A DNA stretch of 64,000 nt, from positions 42,033 through 106,032 of the forward strand of contig CANQBA010000003.1 of the NCBI GenBank assembly GCA_947589545.1, in the 5' to 3' direction. Each line of letters starts with the position of its first letter. Position 1 is the first letter of the stretch. This stretch comes from an uncultured Oscillospiraceae bacterium (GTDB taxonomy: Bacteria; Bacillota; Clostridia; Oscillospirales; Oscillospiraceae). The notes under the pieces are model-generated. The model ran no database searches, had not been told where the DNA came from, and worked only from the letters and a program-made list of their open reading frames with translations. Below are positions 45,361-54,639 of this stretch, one piece after another. The translations under genes and the position numbers were made by a program.

Positions 45361-46839
45361 TTACGTCTCTCCCTCCGTCTCCTTATAAAAGGCGGCGATC
45401 TTCGCCTTGTCCGCCAGGAGCTTCTCCTGATTTTCGATATATTCCTTGGGATATTTGGGGTCAAATATCCGCTCGATGCGCCCGGAGGCCCGATCCACCA
45501 GCTTGGTGGAGCCGCCCCCGCCCATGGCCAGGATGGTGCACAGCTCCTCCATGATGAGGATGTTGTATAGGCTCTCCGTGCCCTCCCGGGCCCAGCCCAC
45601 GTTCTCAAACCCGCCGGACATGAACTTCTGCCGGTAGAGGTAGAAGGGCCGGTACCCGGCCTCCGTCAGCTTCTCCCGGGCCGCGTCCAGCATCAGGCCC
45701 ACCTCCCGTTTTCCGGGCCGGGCCGTGTCCTCCTCGGTGATCTTCGACCCTTTTTTCAGGGCCAGGGTGTGCACCGTCACGTTCTCCGGGGCCAGACTGA
45801 TGACCTCGTCCAGCGTCCGGGCAAAGCCCCCGGGCGTGTCCGCCGGCAGGCCGGCGATAAGATCCATATTGATCTGACAGGGGGTCAACTCCCTTGCCAG
45901 CGCGTAAGCGCGCCTGAACTCCTCCGCCGTGTGCCTTCTCCCGATGGCCCGGAGCACCTCGTCCGACATGGACTGGGGGTTGATGCTCAGGCGCGTGACG
46001 CCCCGAAGGGCCCGGAGCTTCTCCGCCGTGATGGTGTCTGGCCGCCCCGCCTCCACGCAAAATTCCCGCACCGCCGAAAGGTCGAATTCCTCGTCGAGCC
46101 ACCCCAGAAGCGCCCCCAGCTCCTGCGCTGAAAGCGTGGTGGGCGTGCCCCCGCCGATGTAGACGGCCGCCACCCGCAGGGAAAGGGCCCGCGCTGTCCG
46201 CGCCGTCTCCCGGATCTCCCGGTGGAGCGTCTCCAGAAAGGCAGGGATCAGCTTCATGGACTTCTCCACGCTCTGGGAGACGAAGGAGCAGTAGGCGCAC
46301 CGGGTTGGGCAGAACGGGATGCCCACATAGAGGGCGATATCCCGCGCCCCCAGCTCCCTTTCCACCCGCAGGGAAGCCTTTGCCGTGGAAAGGCACAGCT
46401 CCGCCCGCTCCGGGGCCACGAAATATTCCCGGGAGAAGGTCTCCACCGCCTCCCGGTCGGAAAGCCCCCTCTCCAAAAGCCGCGTCATAATGGTGCCCGG
46501 GCGGATCCCCGTCAGCGCCCCCCAGACGGGCCGCTCGTCCGTCAGCGCCATAGCCGCGTGATAGAAGGCCAGCTTGATGATCCGCTGGGCCTCCCGGTCC
46601 CTCTCCTGTTTTTCGATAAACCGGGAGCTGTCGCCCTCCTGGGACGCCCGGGCCGTCTCCCCGTTCACCCGGAGGATCACCCGGCACAGGGCCGGCGTCT
46701 CTGTCAGGGTCACCCGGGCGTAGTCCTCCCCCGGCCCCGGCTCCGTCTCGGGATACTCCGGGCGGGCGGCGGGGAACAGCGCCAGCATGATCTGCTCCAC
46801 GGCGTAGCGGTAGTCGTGGCCTTCAAGATAAAGCTTCAT
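45361..46839 (-). CDS. hemZ: Oxygen-independent coproporphyrinogen oxidase-like radical SAM protein HemZ
   Basis: The 492-residue protein has a ~165-residue N-terminal extension typical of HemZ and then a radical-SAM core with C-x3-C-x2-C in IPFCPTRCAYCSF. YIGGGTPTTLSAQ, FCVEAGRPDTI and LSINPQSMSD follow. In Bacillus HemZ takes part in anaerobic haem synthesis; some relatives may have other roles, and no other haem gene is in the window. It overlaps the MBL hydrolase gene upstream by four bases. Confidence 0.9.
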   Translation of the reverse strand: MKLYLEGHDYRYAVEQIMLALFPAARPEYPETEPGPGEDYARVTLTETPALCRVILRVNGETARASQEGDSSRFIEKQERDREAQRIIKLAFYHAAMALTDERPVWGALTGIRPGTIMTRLLERGLSDREAVETFSREYFVAPERAELCLSTAKASLRVERELGARDIALYVGIPFCPTRCAYCSFVSQSVEKSMKLIPAFLETLHREIRETARTARALSLRVAAVYIGGGTPTTLSAQELGALLGWLDEEFDLSAVREFCVEAGRPDTITAEKLRALRGVTRLSINPQSMSDEVLRAIGRRHTAEEFRRAYALARELTPCQINMDLIAGLPADTPGGFARTLDEVISLAPENVTVHTLALKKGSKITEEDTARPGKREVGLMLDAAREKLTEAGYRPFYLYRQKFMSGGFENVGWAREGTESLYNILIMEELCTILAMGGGGSTKLVDRASGRIERIFDPKYPKEYIENQEKLLADKAKIAAFYKETEGET

Positions 46840-47450
46840 AATCCCTTCGCGTACCTCAGGTAGTAGTTGTTGGCCTTCTCGATGTCCAGCGTCGTCTGAT
46901 CCATGTGGCCGGGGTAGACCTCGTAATTGCCGGGGATGTCCCCCAGACGGCGCAGGGAGGCCATCAGCTGCTCCATGTTCCCCCCGGGCAGATCCGTCCG
47001 GCCGCAGCTGCCCTCAAAGAGGGTGTCCCCGGTAAAGAGGGCGTCCTGACACTTGAGGGTCACGCTCCCCGGGGAGTGGCCCGGCGTCTCCATGACGCGA
47101 AAGCGCAGAGAACCCACGGTGACGGTGTCCCCGTCGGCGTAAAATCTTGTCCCCTCGGGGGCGCAATAGCGGTAGGACTCATAGGGGTCGTCGGTGACGT
47201 CGGCCCTGTGGATGAAGATGGGCGCCCCCGTCTCCTCCGCCAGCGCCCGGGCGGCCCCGGTGTGGTCGTAGTGGCCGTGGGTCAGAAAAATGGCCCGTAC
47301 CTTGAGCTTCGTCTCCTCCAGATAGTCCATGATGGTGTTAAACTCGTCGCCGGGGTCGATGACGGCGCATTCTAAGGTGTTTTCATCGGCCGCCACATAG
47401 CAGTTGGCCTCGATATGGCCCACCGGCAGGCATTTGATCAGCATATGCAT
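46836..47450 (-). CDS. Metallo-beta-lactamase fold hydrolase (glyoxalase II-like)
   Basis: The 204-residue enzyme has the zinc motif THGHYDHTG (about residue 58-66), METPGHSPGSV (about 128) and FTGDTLFEGSCGRTDL (about 150), and a final His in YPGHMDQTT. This is the small hydroxyacylglutathione-hydrolase-like group found next to relA/dtd/hemZ in Firmicutes. The true substrate is not known. The start has two nearby ATGs; the first fits AGGGG best. Confidence 0.9.
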   Translation of the reverse strand: MHMLIKCLPVGHIEANCYVAADENTLECAVIDPGDEFNTIMDYLEETKLKVRAIFLTHGHYDHTGAARALAEETGAPIFIHRADVTDDPYESYRYCAPEGTRFYADGDTVTVGSLRFRVMETPGHSPGSVTLKCQDALFTGDTLFEGSCGRTDLPGGNMEQLMASLRRLGDIPGNYEVYPGHMDQTTLDIEKANNYYLRYAKGL

Positions 47451-47469
47451 TTCCCCTTCATTTTTTGCA

Positions 47470-47910
47470 CTATTCCCTTGTGTCCAGCAGGATGGTCACC
47501 GGCCCGTCGTTGACGGACGCCACCTTCATGTCCGCCCCGAAGACGCCGTGCTCCACGGCAAACCCCCGCTCCCGGCACTCCACCATGAAAAGCTCATAGA
47601 GCGGTACGGCCTTTTCCGGCCTCGCGGCGTCCGTGAAGCCCGGGCGGCGGCTTTTCGTATCGGCAAAGAGGGTGAATTGGGAGACGCACAAAAGACTGCC
47701 CCCCGCGGCAGCCAGATTCAGATTCATCTTTCCCTGGCCGTCCTCAAAGACCCGCAGGCCGCAGACCCGATCCGCCAGTCTTTTGGCGTCGGCCTCCGTA
47801 TCGTCCCGATGGACGCCCAAAAGCACCAGAAAGCCCTTTTCGATCTGTCCCACCGCCGCCCCGTCGATGGCGACCGAGGCGGAGGATACCCGTGTGACCA
47901 CTGCGCGCAT
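47470..47910 (-). CDS. dtd: D-aminoacyl-tRNA deacylase
   Basis: The 146-residue protein removes D-amino acids from tRNA. It starts MRAVVTRVSSASVAIDG and has both active-site signatures: SQFTLFADT near residue 80 and NDGPVTI near 134. The length is standard. It lies downstream of relA, the common Firmicute order, but a repeat-filled gap of about 420 bases separates them. Confidence 0.95.
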   Translation of the reverse strand: MRAVVTRVSSASVAIDGAAVGQIEKGFLVLLGVHRDDTEADAKRLADRVCGLRVFEDGQGKMNLNLAAAGGSLLCVSQFTLFADTKSRRPGFTDAARPEKAVPLYELFMVECRERGFAVEHGVFGADMKVASVNDGPVTILLDTRE

Positions 47911-47922
47911 AAAATACCTCCT

Positions 47923-47936
47923 GAGCCGGCGGGCTC
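47923..47936 (-). promoter_or_regulatory. Hairpin abutting the dtd ribosome site
   Basis: GAGCC/GGCTC with a 4-base loop is followed by AGGAGGTA. It is nearly identical in sequence and position to the one before recN. Confidence 0.45.
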
Positions 47937-47956
47937 TTATAAGGTTTCCGCCCTTA

Positions 47957-48137
47957 CCCCGGCGGGGGTTTATAAGGTGTCCGCCTTAACGGCGGACGGT
48001 GACTTGCTTTTCTCCTTTCGGATTTCCAAAAGGAGAAAAGACAACAAAAGAGGAAAAGAAACCAGAGGGGGGATTTCGTATTTCCTCCCTCTGGACTCCC
48101 CCTTGAACCGACCAGAGGGGGTTGCGACCCCCTCTGG
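47957..48137 (+). repeat. Dispersed palindromic repeat, copy B, plus an extra palindrome
   Basis: Positions 47957-48104 match the repeat at 23828-23985 in reverse orientation, block by block. They are followed by CCAGAGGGGG-TTGCGA-CCCCCTCTGG (48112-48137). A partial tandem of the start (TTATAAGGTTTCCGCC) precedes it at about 47937. Noncoding; it occupies most of the dtd-relA gap. Confidence 0.75.
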
Positions 48138-48219
48138 ATTCCCCGGGGGTTCGCTCGCACGAGAGCAGGAGCGACGGTTAAAAATTTCCCACGATTTTAG
48201 CCGCACCAGTGCGGGGAAC

Positions 48220-48307
48220 GTAGGGGCCGATGACCACGTCGGCCCTTGTACCAAATTTCCGAATATCTTCCAATCAGCCCTGTAGGGGCCGCCTCTCCAG
48301 GCGGCCC
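48220..48307. repeat. Two GTAGGGGCCG palindromes
   Basis: GTAGGGGCCG-N-CGGCCC occurs at 48220-48245 and GTAGGGGCCGCC-N-GGCGGCCC at 48282-48307, 36 bases apart. Both begin with the same GTAGGGGCCG. They look like a pair of REP-type sequences at the 3' end of relA. Confidence 0.6.
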
Positions 48308-48332
48308 GCGCCGAATTCCCGGCGCATTTCGT

Positions 48333-50579
48333 TTAATTGCCTTGTCTTTTTACTTCCTTCACATTCCTGACCCCCATGAGCTTCGTCATGGCCGCGCCAA
48401 GCTCCGCCTTGTCGTGGACGCGGATGGTGATGTAGATATTGGCCGCGCCGCCGGGGGCGTTACGGGCGGTGAGGGCGTCCACCTTCACCTTCAGGGAGCT
48501 GAGAACTGTGGCAATGTCCATCACCAGGCCGTCACGGTCGGCGGCGTTGATGGCCAGGGCGGTCTGGTAGAGGTCGTCCTCCCCCGGCGCCCAGTGGACG
48601 CGGATCCACCTGTCCCGCTCCTCCTCCCGCTCGGCGGAGGCCTCGTAATTCCGGCAGTCCGTCCTGTGGACGGAGACGCCGTAGCCCCGGGTGATGAAGC
48701 CCACGATCTCGTCCCCCGGCACCGGCATACAGCAGTGGGAGAACTTGACCAGGCAGTTGTCGATCCCCTCCACCACGATGCCGTTGACGGCCTTGCCGTC
48801 CCGGGTGTCCTGGCTGGCCCAGACGGGGTTGACGCCCATCTTCTTGGCGGTGCGCTCGATCTGGCGCATCTCGTCTTTGATGTTGTTGACGGTCTTCTGG
48901 GCGCTGAGGCCGCCGTAGCCGATGGAGGCGTACATATCGTCCAGGGCGGACACGGAGATCCGCTCCAGAATCCTGGTCAGGGCCCGTTCGTCGCCAAGGA
49001 CGGACAGCGGCACCGCCTGACGGCGCATCTCCGCCTCAAAGGCGGCCTTGCCCGTGACGATGTTCTCCTCCCGGCGCTCCCGCTTGAACCACTGGCGGAT
49101 CTTGTTGCGGGCCTCGGAGGATTTTACCAGATTCAGCCAATCCCGGCTGGGGCCCCGGGAGGTGCTGGAGGTGATGACCTCCACCACGTCGCCGTTTTGC
49201 AAAATATGGGAAAAGGGCACGATGCGCCCGTTGACCTTGGCGCAGGTCATGCGGTTGCCGATGGCGGAGTGGATGGAGTAGGCGAAGTCGATGGGCGTGG
49301 CCCCGGCGGGCAGGCTCTTCACGTCCCCGTGGGGGGTGAAGACGAAGACCTCGTCGGCGAACATATCCACCTTCAGATTGGAGATAAAATCCTGGGCGTC
49401 GGAGTCCTCCTGTGTCTCCAGAAGGTTGCGGATCCAGGCGAATTTCTCCTCGTCGCCCCGGCCCACGATGCCGTCCTTATATTTCCAGTGGGCGGCGATG
49501 CCGTACTCGGCGGTGCGGTGCATCTCCCAGGTCCTGATCTGCACCTCGAAGGGGATACCCTCGGAGCCGATGACGGTGGTGTGGAGGGACTGGTACATAT
49601 TGGGCTTGGGGGTGCCGATATAGTCCTTGAACCGCCCCGGCACGGGCTTATAGAGCTCATGGATGCACCCTAAGACGTTGTAGCAGTCGGCGATATCGTC
49701 CACGATGACCCGGAAGGCGTAAATATCCATGATCTCGTCGAATTCCATGGATTTTCCGAACATTTTCCGGTAGATGGAGTAGATATCCTTGGTGCGGGAC
49801 TGGACGCCGCAGGTGATGCCCGCCTCGTCCATACGGGCGCGGATGGCCTTCTCGGTGCGCTCCATGAAGCCGGCGTTGCGCTCCTCCCGCTCCCGGAGGG
49901 CGTTTTCGATCTCGTGGTAGCCCACGGGATCCAGATAGAGAAGGGACAGATCCTCCAGCTCCAGCTTGATCTTCTGCATCCCCAGCCTATGGGCGATAGG
50001 GGCGTAGATCTCCATGGTCTCCCGGGACTTTTCCAGCTGCTTCTCCCGGGACTGGTACTCCATGGTGCGCATGTTGTGGAGCCGGTCGGCCATCTTGATG
50101 AGCACCACCCGGATGTCTCTGGCCATAGCCAGGAGCATCTTCCGGAGGTTCTCCATCTGCTCCTCCTCCTTGGAGGTGTAGCGCATCTTGGTCAGCTTCG
50201 TGACGCCCTCCACGATGTCCGCCACGCTCTCCCCGAAGCGTTTGGCCACGTCCTCGTGGGTGGCAGGGGTGTCCTCGATGACGTCGTGCAGCAGGGCGGC
50301 GATGACGGACTCCTCGTCCAGGCCCATCTCCGCCACGATCACGGCGGCGGCCAGGGGGTGGGTGATGTAGGGGCTGCCGTCCTTGCGCAGCTGGTCGCCG
50401 TGGACATCCCGGGCATACTCATAGGCGGCCCGGATGCGCTGGGTGCTTTTGATCTGCGTCCCCTGCCGGATGGCGGCGGTCAGCCGGTCGTACGCCTGTT
50501 CGCACAACGCCTGCGCGTCCACGGCGGCCTTCTCCTTTGTCTCAGGGACGGTGATTTCGGTTTTGTCTGGATTGTCCAT
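48333..50579 (-). CDS. relA: Bifunctional (p)ppGpp synthetase/hydrolase
   Basis: The 748-residue RelA/SpoT homologue has an HD hydrolase domain (THPLAAAVIVAEMG, ALLHDVIEDT near residue 92-101, metal residues kept). The synthetase domain has FDEIMDIYAFRVIVDDIADCYNVLG and LQSLHTTVI-type features. A TGS domain (VFTPHGDVKSLPAGATPIDFAYSIHS) and a C-terminal ACT domain follow. It makes and degrades the alarmone in amino-acid starvation. Directly downstream of recJ by 26 bases. Confidence 0.96.
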   Translation of the reverse strand: MDNPDKTEITVPETKEKAAVDAQALCEQAYDRLTAAIRQGTQIKSTQRIRAAYEYARDVHGDQLRKDGSPYITHPLAAAVIVAEMGLDEESVIAALLHDVIEDTPATHEDVAKRFGESVADIVEGVTKLTKMRYTSKEEEQMENLRKMLLAMARDIRVVLIKMADRLHNMRTMEYQSREKQLEKSRETMEIYAPIAHRLGMQKIKLELEDLSLLYLDPVGYHEIENALREREERNAGFMERTEKAIRARMDEAGITCGVQSRTKDIYSIYRKMFGKSMEFDEIMDIYAFRVIVDDIADCYNVLGCIHELYKPVPGRFKDYIGTPKPNMYQSLHTTVIGSEGIPFEVQIRTWEMHRTAEYGIAAHWKYKDGIVGRGDEEKFAWIRNLLETQEDSDAQDFISNLKVDMFADEVFVFTPHGDVKSLPAGATPIDFAYSIHSAIGNRMTCAKVNGRIVPFSHILQNGDVVEVITSSTSRGPSRDWLNLVKSSEARNKIRQWFKRERREENIVTGKAAFEAEMRRQAVPLSVLGDERALTRILERISVSALDDMYASIGYGGLSAQKTVNNIKDEMRQIERTAKKMGVNPVWASQDTRDGKAVNGIVVEGIDNCLVKFSHCCMPVPGDEIVGFITRGYGVSVHRTDCRNYEASAEREEERDRWIRVHWAPGEDDLYQTALAINAADRDGLVMDIATVLSSLKVKVDALTARNAPGGAANIYITIRVHDKAELGAAMTKLMGVRNVKEVKRQGN

Positions 50580-50605
50580 ATTTCATTCCACCTGCGGGAA
50601 AAGAA

Positions 50606-52282
50606 TTAAGATCTGATATCGTCCAGGCTCAGCTGGACGGTGCGGCGGCCCCGGAACTCGTTGATCTGGGGGGTGAAGGCGGCGTCCACCCTATCCCCGG
50701 GCCGGAGGCCCAGCTCCTCCGGCCGCCGGGAGAAGAAGAGGGCCTCGAAGACCGCGCCGTCCTTCCGGAGCCAAAGCTTGGTGTGCCGGCCCTCCGAGAG
50801 GGCGGCCACATTCTCCACCACGGCGTCCCGCATACACAGCACGGGGGTGGGGTTTCCGGCGCCGTAGGGCTCCATGCTGTCCAGGGCCTCCACGTTGGCA
50901 AGGCTCAGAAGCTCCGGCTTGACCACCTCAAAATCCACGTTCAGCACCCGCTCCGGCGCGGCGGCGCCGTCGTAGAGCCTTCCCAAAGCCTCCCGCAGAG
51001 CGCCGATATTCTCCCGGCTGACGGTGAGGCCGGCGGCCATCTCGTGGCCGCCGAAGCCCAGAAGCACGTCCCGGCACCGGGAGAGGGCGTCGTAGAGATT
51101 GAAGCCCTCCACGCTCCGGCAGGAGCCCCGGCCCACCCCGTCCTTCACGGAGATCATGACGGCGGGGACGTTGAATTTTTCGGATATCCGGCTGGCCACG
51201 ATGCCGCAGACCCCCTGGTGCCAGGTGTCCGAGGCCAGGACGATGGGCTTTGTCCTGTCGGGGAACGCTTCCAGCATGCTGAGGGCCTCATGGAACATGC
51301 CGCTCTCGATCCGCTGGCGCTCCCGGTTCAGGGCGCACAGCTCGTCGGCCAGGACGGAGGCGCGGCGCCGGTCGTGGGTCAGCAGCAGCTCCACGGCGGT
51401 GGCGGTGGAGCCCAGACGGCCCGCCGCGTTGATGCGCGGGGCGATGGTGAAGCCAACGCTGGAGACGGTGGGGGGCCTGTTGTCCAGGCCCGAGGCGGCC
51501 CGAAGCTCCAGAAAGCCGGGGCGCGCGCCCTCAACCATGCGCTGAAGGCCCCGCTTGATGAGCACCCGGTTCTCCCCGGTGACGGGCATCACGTCGGCCA
51601 CGGTGCCGGCGGCCACCAGGTCGCCGTACCGGTTCAGGAGCTTTTCCTCGCTCCCCGGCCCCTCCACGGCGCAGACCAGCTTGAAGGCCACGCCCACGCC
51701 GGCCAGATTCTTGGAGGCGGAGAGGCAGTCGGGCCGCATGGGATCCACCGCCGCCAGGGCGGCGGGGACAGTCTCCCCGCACCGGTGGTGGTCGGTAATC
51801 ACCAGATCCAACCCGATCCCGGCGGCGTAGGCCGCCTCCTCCAGGGCGGTGATCCCGCAGTCCACCGTGATGACCAGGGTGCACCCCCAGCTTTTGACGG
51901 TGTCCAGGGCGGCGGTCTTGACGCCGTAGCCCTCCTCCAGCCTCTGGGGTATGTATATGTCGCAGACAAGGCCGCGGCCCCTTAAGTAGTCCGCCACCAG
52001 GCAGCTGGCGGTGATGCCGTCCACGTCGTAGTCCCCGTATACGGCCACATGCTCGCCCCGCTCCACGGCCAGGAGCACCCGGTCCCGGGCCCTGTCCATG
52101 TCCCGAAAGCTCAGGGGATCGGACAGGGCAGACAAATCGTCCCTCAGCCAGTCCGACAGCGCCTGCGCGTCCGTGATCCCCCGGGAGGCCAACAGCACCG
52201 CCACCATGGGGTTCAGCCCCCGGCGGCACAGCCGGACGGCCTCGCCCCGGTCATATCCTTTTACATTCCATCTGTCATACAC
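50606..52282 (-). CDS. recJ: Single-strand DNA exonuclease RecJ
   Basis: The 558-residue DHH-family nuclease has motif I YGDYDVDGITASCL (about 80), LVITDHHRCGE (motif III), and a C-terminal part with FGGHEMAAGLTV (DHHA1, about 400) and an OB-like end. RecJ degrades single-stranded DNA 5' to 3' in recombination and mismatch repair. At 558 residues it is a short form without the C-terminal extension seen in Bacillus. Confidence 0.94.
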   Translation of the reverse strand: MYDRWNVKGYDRGEAVRLCRRGLNPMVAVLLASRGITDAQALSDWLRDDLSALSDPLSFRDMDRARDRVLLAVERGEHVAVYGDYDVDGITASCLVADYLRGRGLVCDIYIPQRLEEGYGVKTAALDTVKSWGCTLVITVDCGITALEEAAYAAGIGLDLVITDHHRCGETVPAALAAVDPMRPDCLSASKNLAGVGVAFKLVCAVEGPGSEEKLLNRYGDLVAAGTVADVMPVTGENRVLIKRGLQRMVEGARPGFLELRAASGLDNRPPTVSSVGFTIAPRINAAGRLGSTATAVELLLTHDRRRASVLADELCALNRERQRIESGMFHEALSMLEAFPDRTKPIVLASDTWHQGVCGIVASRISEKFNVPAVMISVKDGVGRGSCRSVEGFNLYDALSRCRDVLLGFGGHEMAAGLTVSRENIGALREALGRLYDGAAAPERVLNVDFEVVKPELLSLANVEALDSMEPYGAGNPTPVLCMRDAVVENVAALSEGRHTKLWLRKDGAVFEALFFSRRPEELGLRPGDRVDAAFTPQINEFRGRRTVQLSLDDIRS

Positions 52283-52455
52283 AACGCTCTGATCTCCTGT
52301 TTTTCTTTACTAAACTGTTATTATAGCAAAAATCCGGCGCGGTTACAAGTATACCGCGGAAAAAACTTTATATTTTCCTGCCGCCGGCGCGGGAACACAA
52401 GATGTTGTATAGGCCGCCGGAGGAAAAACTTTTTATTAAATTTCTGCAAATTCGA

Positions 52456-52484
52456 TTTAAATTCAGGCCCTTATGTGCTATAAT
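52456..52484 (+). promoter_or_regulatory. Promoter of the U32 peptidase-family gene
   Basis: TATAAT at 52479-52484 is preceded by TGC (extended -10); TTTAAA at 52456-52461 is 17 bases upstream. The start codon is 47 bases downstream behind GGAAGGAGGGG. The rest of the recJ-U32 gap (52283-52531) shows nothing else. Confidence 0.65.
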
Positions 52485-52531
52485 GCTTTTATCTGTGCAC
52501 ACATGAAGTCAGACGGGAAGGAGGGGAAGCC

Positions 52532-54601
52532 ATGGCCGGGAAAATCGAGCTGCTCTCGCCGGCGGGAAGCGCCGAGGGCGTGGCGGCGGCGGTACAGTCC
52601 GGCGCGGACGCGGTCTATCTGAGCTTTTCCTCCTCGGCCAGGCGGGAGAAATACGAGCTTACCGAGGACGAGCTGGGCAGGGCCTGCGAATTTGCCCGGG
52701 TGCGGGGCGTGAAGGTCTATGTGAGCCTGGACTTCCCCTCCTCCGACGACTGGCTGGCCCCGGCGCTGGAAAACGCCCGGCGGGCCTGCCGGATGGGCGC
52801 GGACGCCCTGATCGTCAACGACATGGGCCTCATCTGGGCCCTGCGCCGGGCCATCCCCTCCATGCCCCTCCACGCCGGGGAACCTTTAGGCATCCACGAC
52901 GCCGACGGGGTGCGGCTCTGCGCCGCCATGGGCGTCAAGCGGGTGGCCGTGGCCCGGGAGATGAAGCTGGAGGCCCTGACGGCGCTGTGCAAAAGCGCCC
53001 CCATCGAGATAGAATACGCCGTCCACGGCCCCCTGTGCCCGCCCTTCGCGGGACAGTGCGCGCTCCCCGCCCTCCACGGGTACGGGGCCGGGCCCTGCCC
53101 CCACTGGTGCCTTGGGGACTTCACGGCGGGAGTGAAGGGGAAGCACCCCCTGGGGATGAAGGACAACTGCCTTTTGGAGCATCTGGAGGCGCTGGCGGAG
53201 GCCGGCGTCGCCGCTCTGCGCATCGACGGCCGGGAGCGCCGGCCCGAGTACGCCGCCGCCGTCACCGGGGTCTATTCCCGGGCTCTGGGAACGGGACGGC
53301 GGCCCCCCCGGGAGGATCTGGAGCTTTTGGAGGGGGCCTTCCCGGCGGCGGGCTTTACCGACGGATACCTCGCCGGCGGGGATTTCACCGGCATGATGGG
53401 GATGGCGGGCCGGGAGCCGGAGGAGGACACCCCCTTCTACGCCGCCGTCCGGAAGAACTATCTGAACCACGAATTTCAGCGGGTGAAGGTGACCTTTGAC
53501 GCGGAGCTTCGGCTGGAAAAGCCGGTGAAGCTGACCGTAACGGATCAGGACGGCAACACCGCCTCCGCCGAGGGGGGACAACCGGAGCTGGCCTTCCACA
53601 CGGAGACCACCCCCGCCATGCTGAGAACGGAGCTATATAAGACCGGCGGCACGCCCTTCGTCTGCGACGGGGTGGTCTGCCGCATCCAGAAGGGGATCTA
53701 CCTGGATCCCCGGGAGCTTGCCCCCGTGCGGGACAGGCTTCTGGCGGAGCTTTTGCAAAAGCGCCGGGGCTATGAGCCCCGGGCGGAGAGCGAGGCGCTG
53801 GAGCTGCCGCCCTACCCCTCCCCCACCGAACCGCCGGTGCTGACGGTGTCGGTGCTGAAATGCGCCCAGCTGTCCCAGAGACTTTTGAAGCTGGCCCCGC
53901 CGGTGATCTATCTGCCTCTGGAGGAGGCGGCGTCGGGGGACAAGCGGCTGGAGCCCTTTCTGAATGACCGGCGCATCTCCGTCTGCGTCCAGCTGCCGCC
54001 CGTCATCTACGACGGCGAGCTGGGCCGGGTCACGGAGCTGGCGCTGAAGGCCCGCCAGCTGGGCATCGAGGAGGCGGCGGTATCCAACCTGGGCCACATC
54101 GTCTTCGCCCGCCGGCTGGGCTTTCGCGTCCGGGGCGACACGGCCCTGAACGTGCGCAACTCCGCCGCCCTGGCGGTCCTGCTGAGTTTGAAGCTGAAGT
54201 CCGCCGTCCTGGCTATGGATCTGAGCGCGGCGCGGGTGCGGGGGATGCGCAAATATCTGGACACGGAGCTGGTGGTCTACGGGCGGATGCCGCTGATGCA
54301 CACCGCCGGGTGCCTGATCCGGGCTAAAACCGGCGTGTGCGCCTGCGACGGGGCGGTGAGCTTCCCGGACAGCCAGGGGTTTGAGTGCCCCGTCACCCGA
54401 GGCTTCCAGTGCCGCAACACCCTGTGGAGCTCCCAGAAGCTCCACCTGATCGGGCGCAGCCGGGAGTATATGAACGCGGGGCTTTGGGGCGTGCGGCTGT
54501 GCTTCACCACCGAAAACGCCGACGAATGCGTCAGGATCTGTGAGCGTTACTTAGAGCTGGGCTCCTATGAGCCCGTCACCACCACGGAGGGGAAATTCTG
54601 A
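52532..54601 (+). CDS. Peptidase U32-family protein
   Basis: The 689-residue protein starts with the family's IELLSPAGSAEGVAAAVQSGADAVYLS TIM-barrel opening. The Cys-containing stretch EYAVHGPLCPPFAGQCALPA takes the place of the usual VHGALC...SGRC signature, and LRIDGRER follows. A C-terminal half of about 300 residues adds a second domain with CxC and Cys-rich motifs (CLIRAKTGVCACDG). U32 proteins, once called collagenases, are now linked to tRNA/rRNA hydroxylation with a cluster or prephenate; which applies here cannot be read. It leads the plus-strand cluster. Confidence 0.85.
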   Translation: MAGKIELLSPAGSAEGVAAAVQSGADAVYLSFSSSARREKYELTEDELGRACEFARVRGVKVYVSLDFPSSDDWLAPALENARRACRMGADALIVNDMGLIWALRRAIPSMPLHAGEPLGIHDADGVRLCAAMGVKRVAVAREMKLEALTALCKSAPIEIEYAVHGPLCPPFAGQCALPALHGYGAGPCPHWCLGDFTAGVKGKHPLGMKDNCLLEHLEALAEAGVAALRIDGRERRPEYAAAVTGVYSRALGTGRRPPREDLELLEGAFPAAGFTDGYLAGGDFTGMMGMAGREPEEDTPFYAAVRKNYLNHEFQRVKVTFDAELRLEKPVKLTVTDQDGNTASAEGGQPELAFHTETTPAMLRTELYKTGGTPFVCDGVVCRIQKGIYLDPRELAPVRDRLLAELLQKRRGYEPRAESEALELPPYPSPTEPPVLTVSVLKCAQLSQRLLKLAPPVIYLPLEEAASGDKRLEPFLNDRRISVCVQLPPVIYDGELGRVTELALKARQLGIEEAAVSNLGHIVFARRLGFRVRGDTALNVRNSAALAVLLSLKLKSAVLAMDLSAARVRGMRKYLDTELVVYGRMPLMHTAGCLIRAKTGVCACDGAVSFPDSQGFECPVTRGFQCRNTLWSSQKLHLIGRSREYMNAGLWGVRLCFTTENADECVRICERYLELGSYEPVTTTEGKF

Positions 54602-54639
54602 GCGCCTCCGCATGATACAGGACAGACAGGGAAGGCCAT

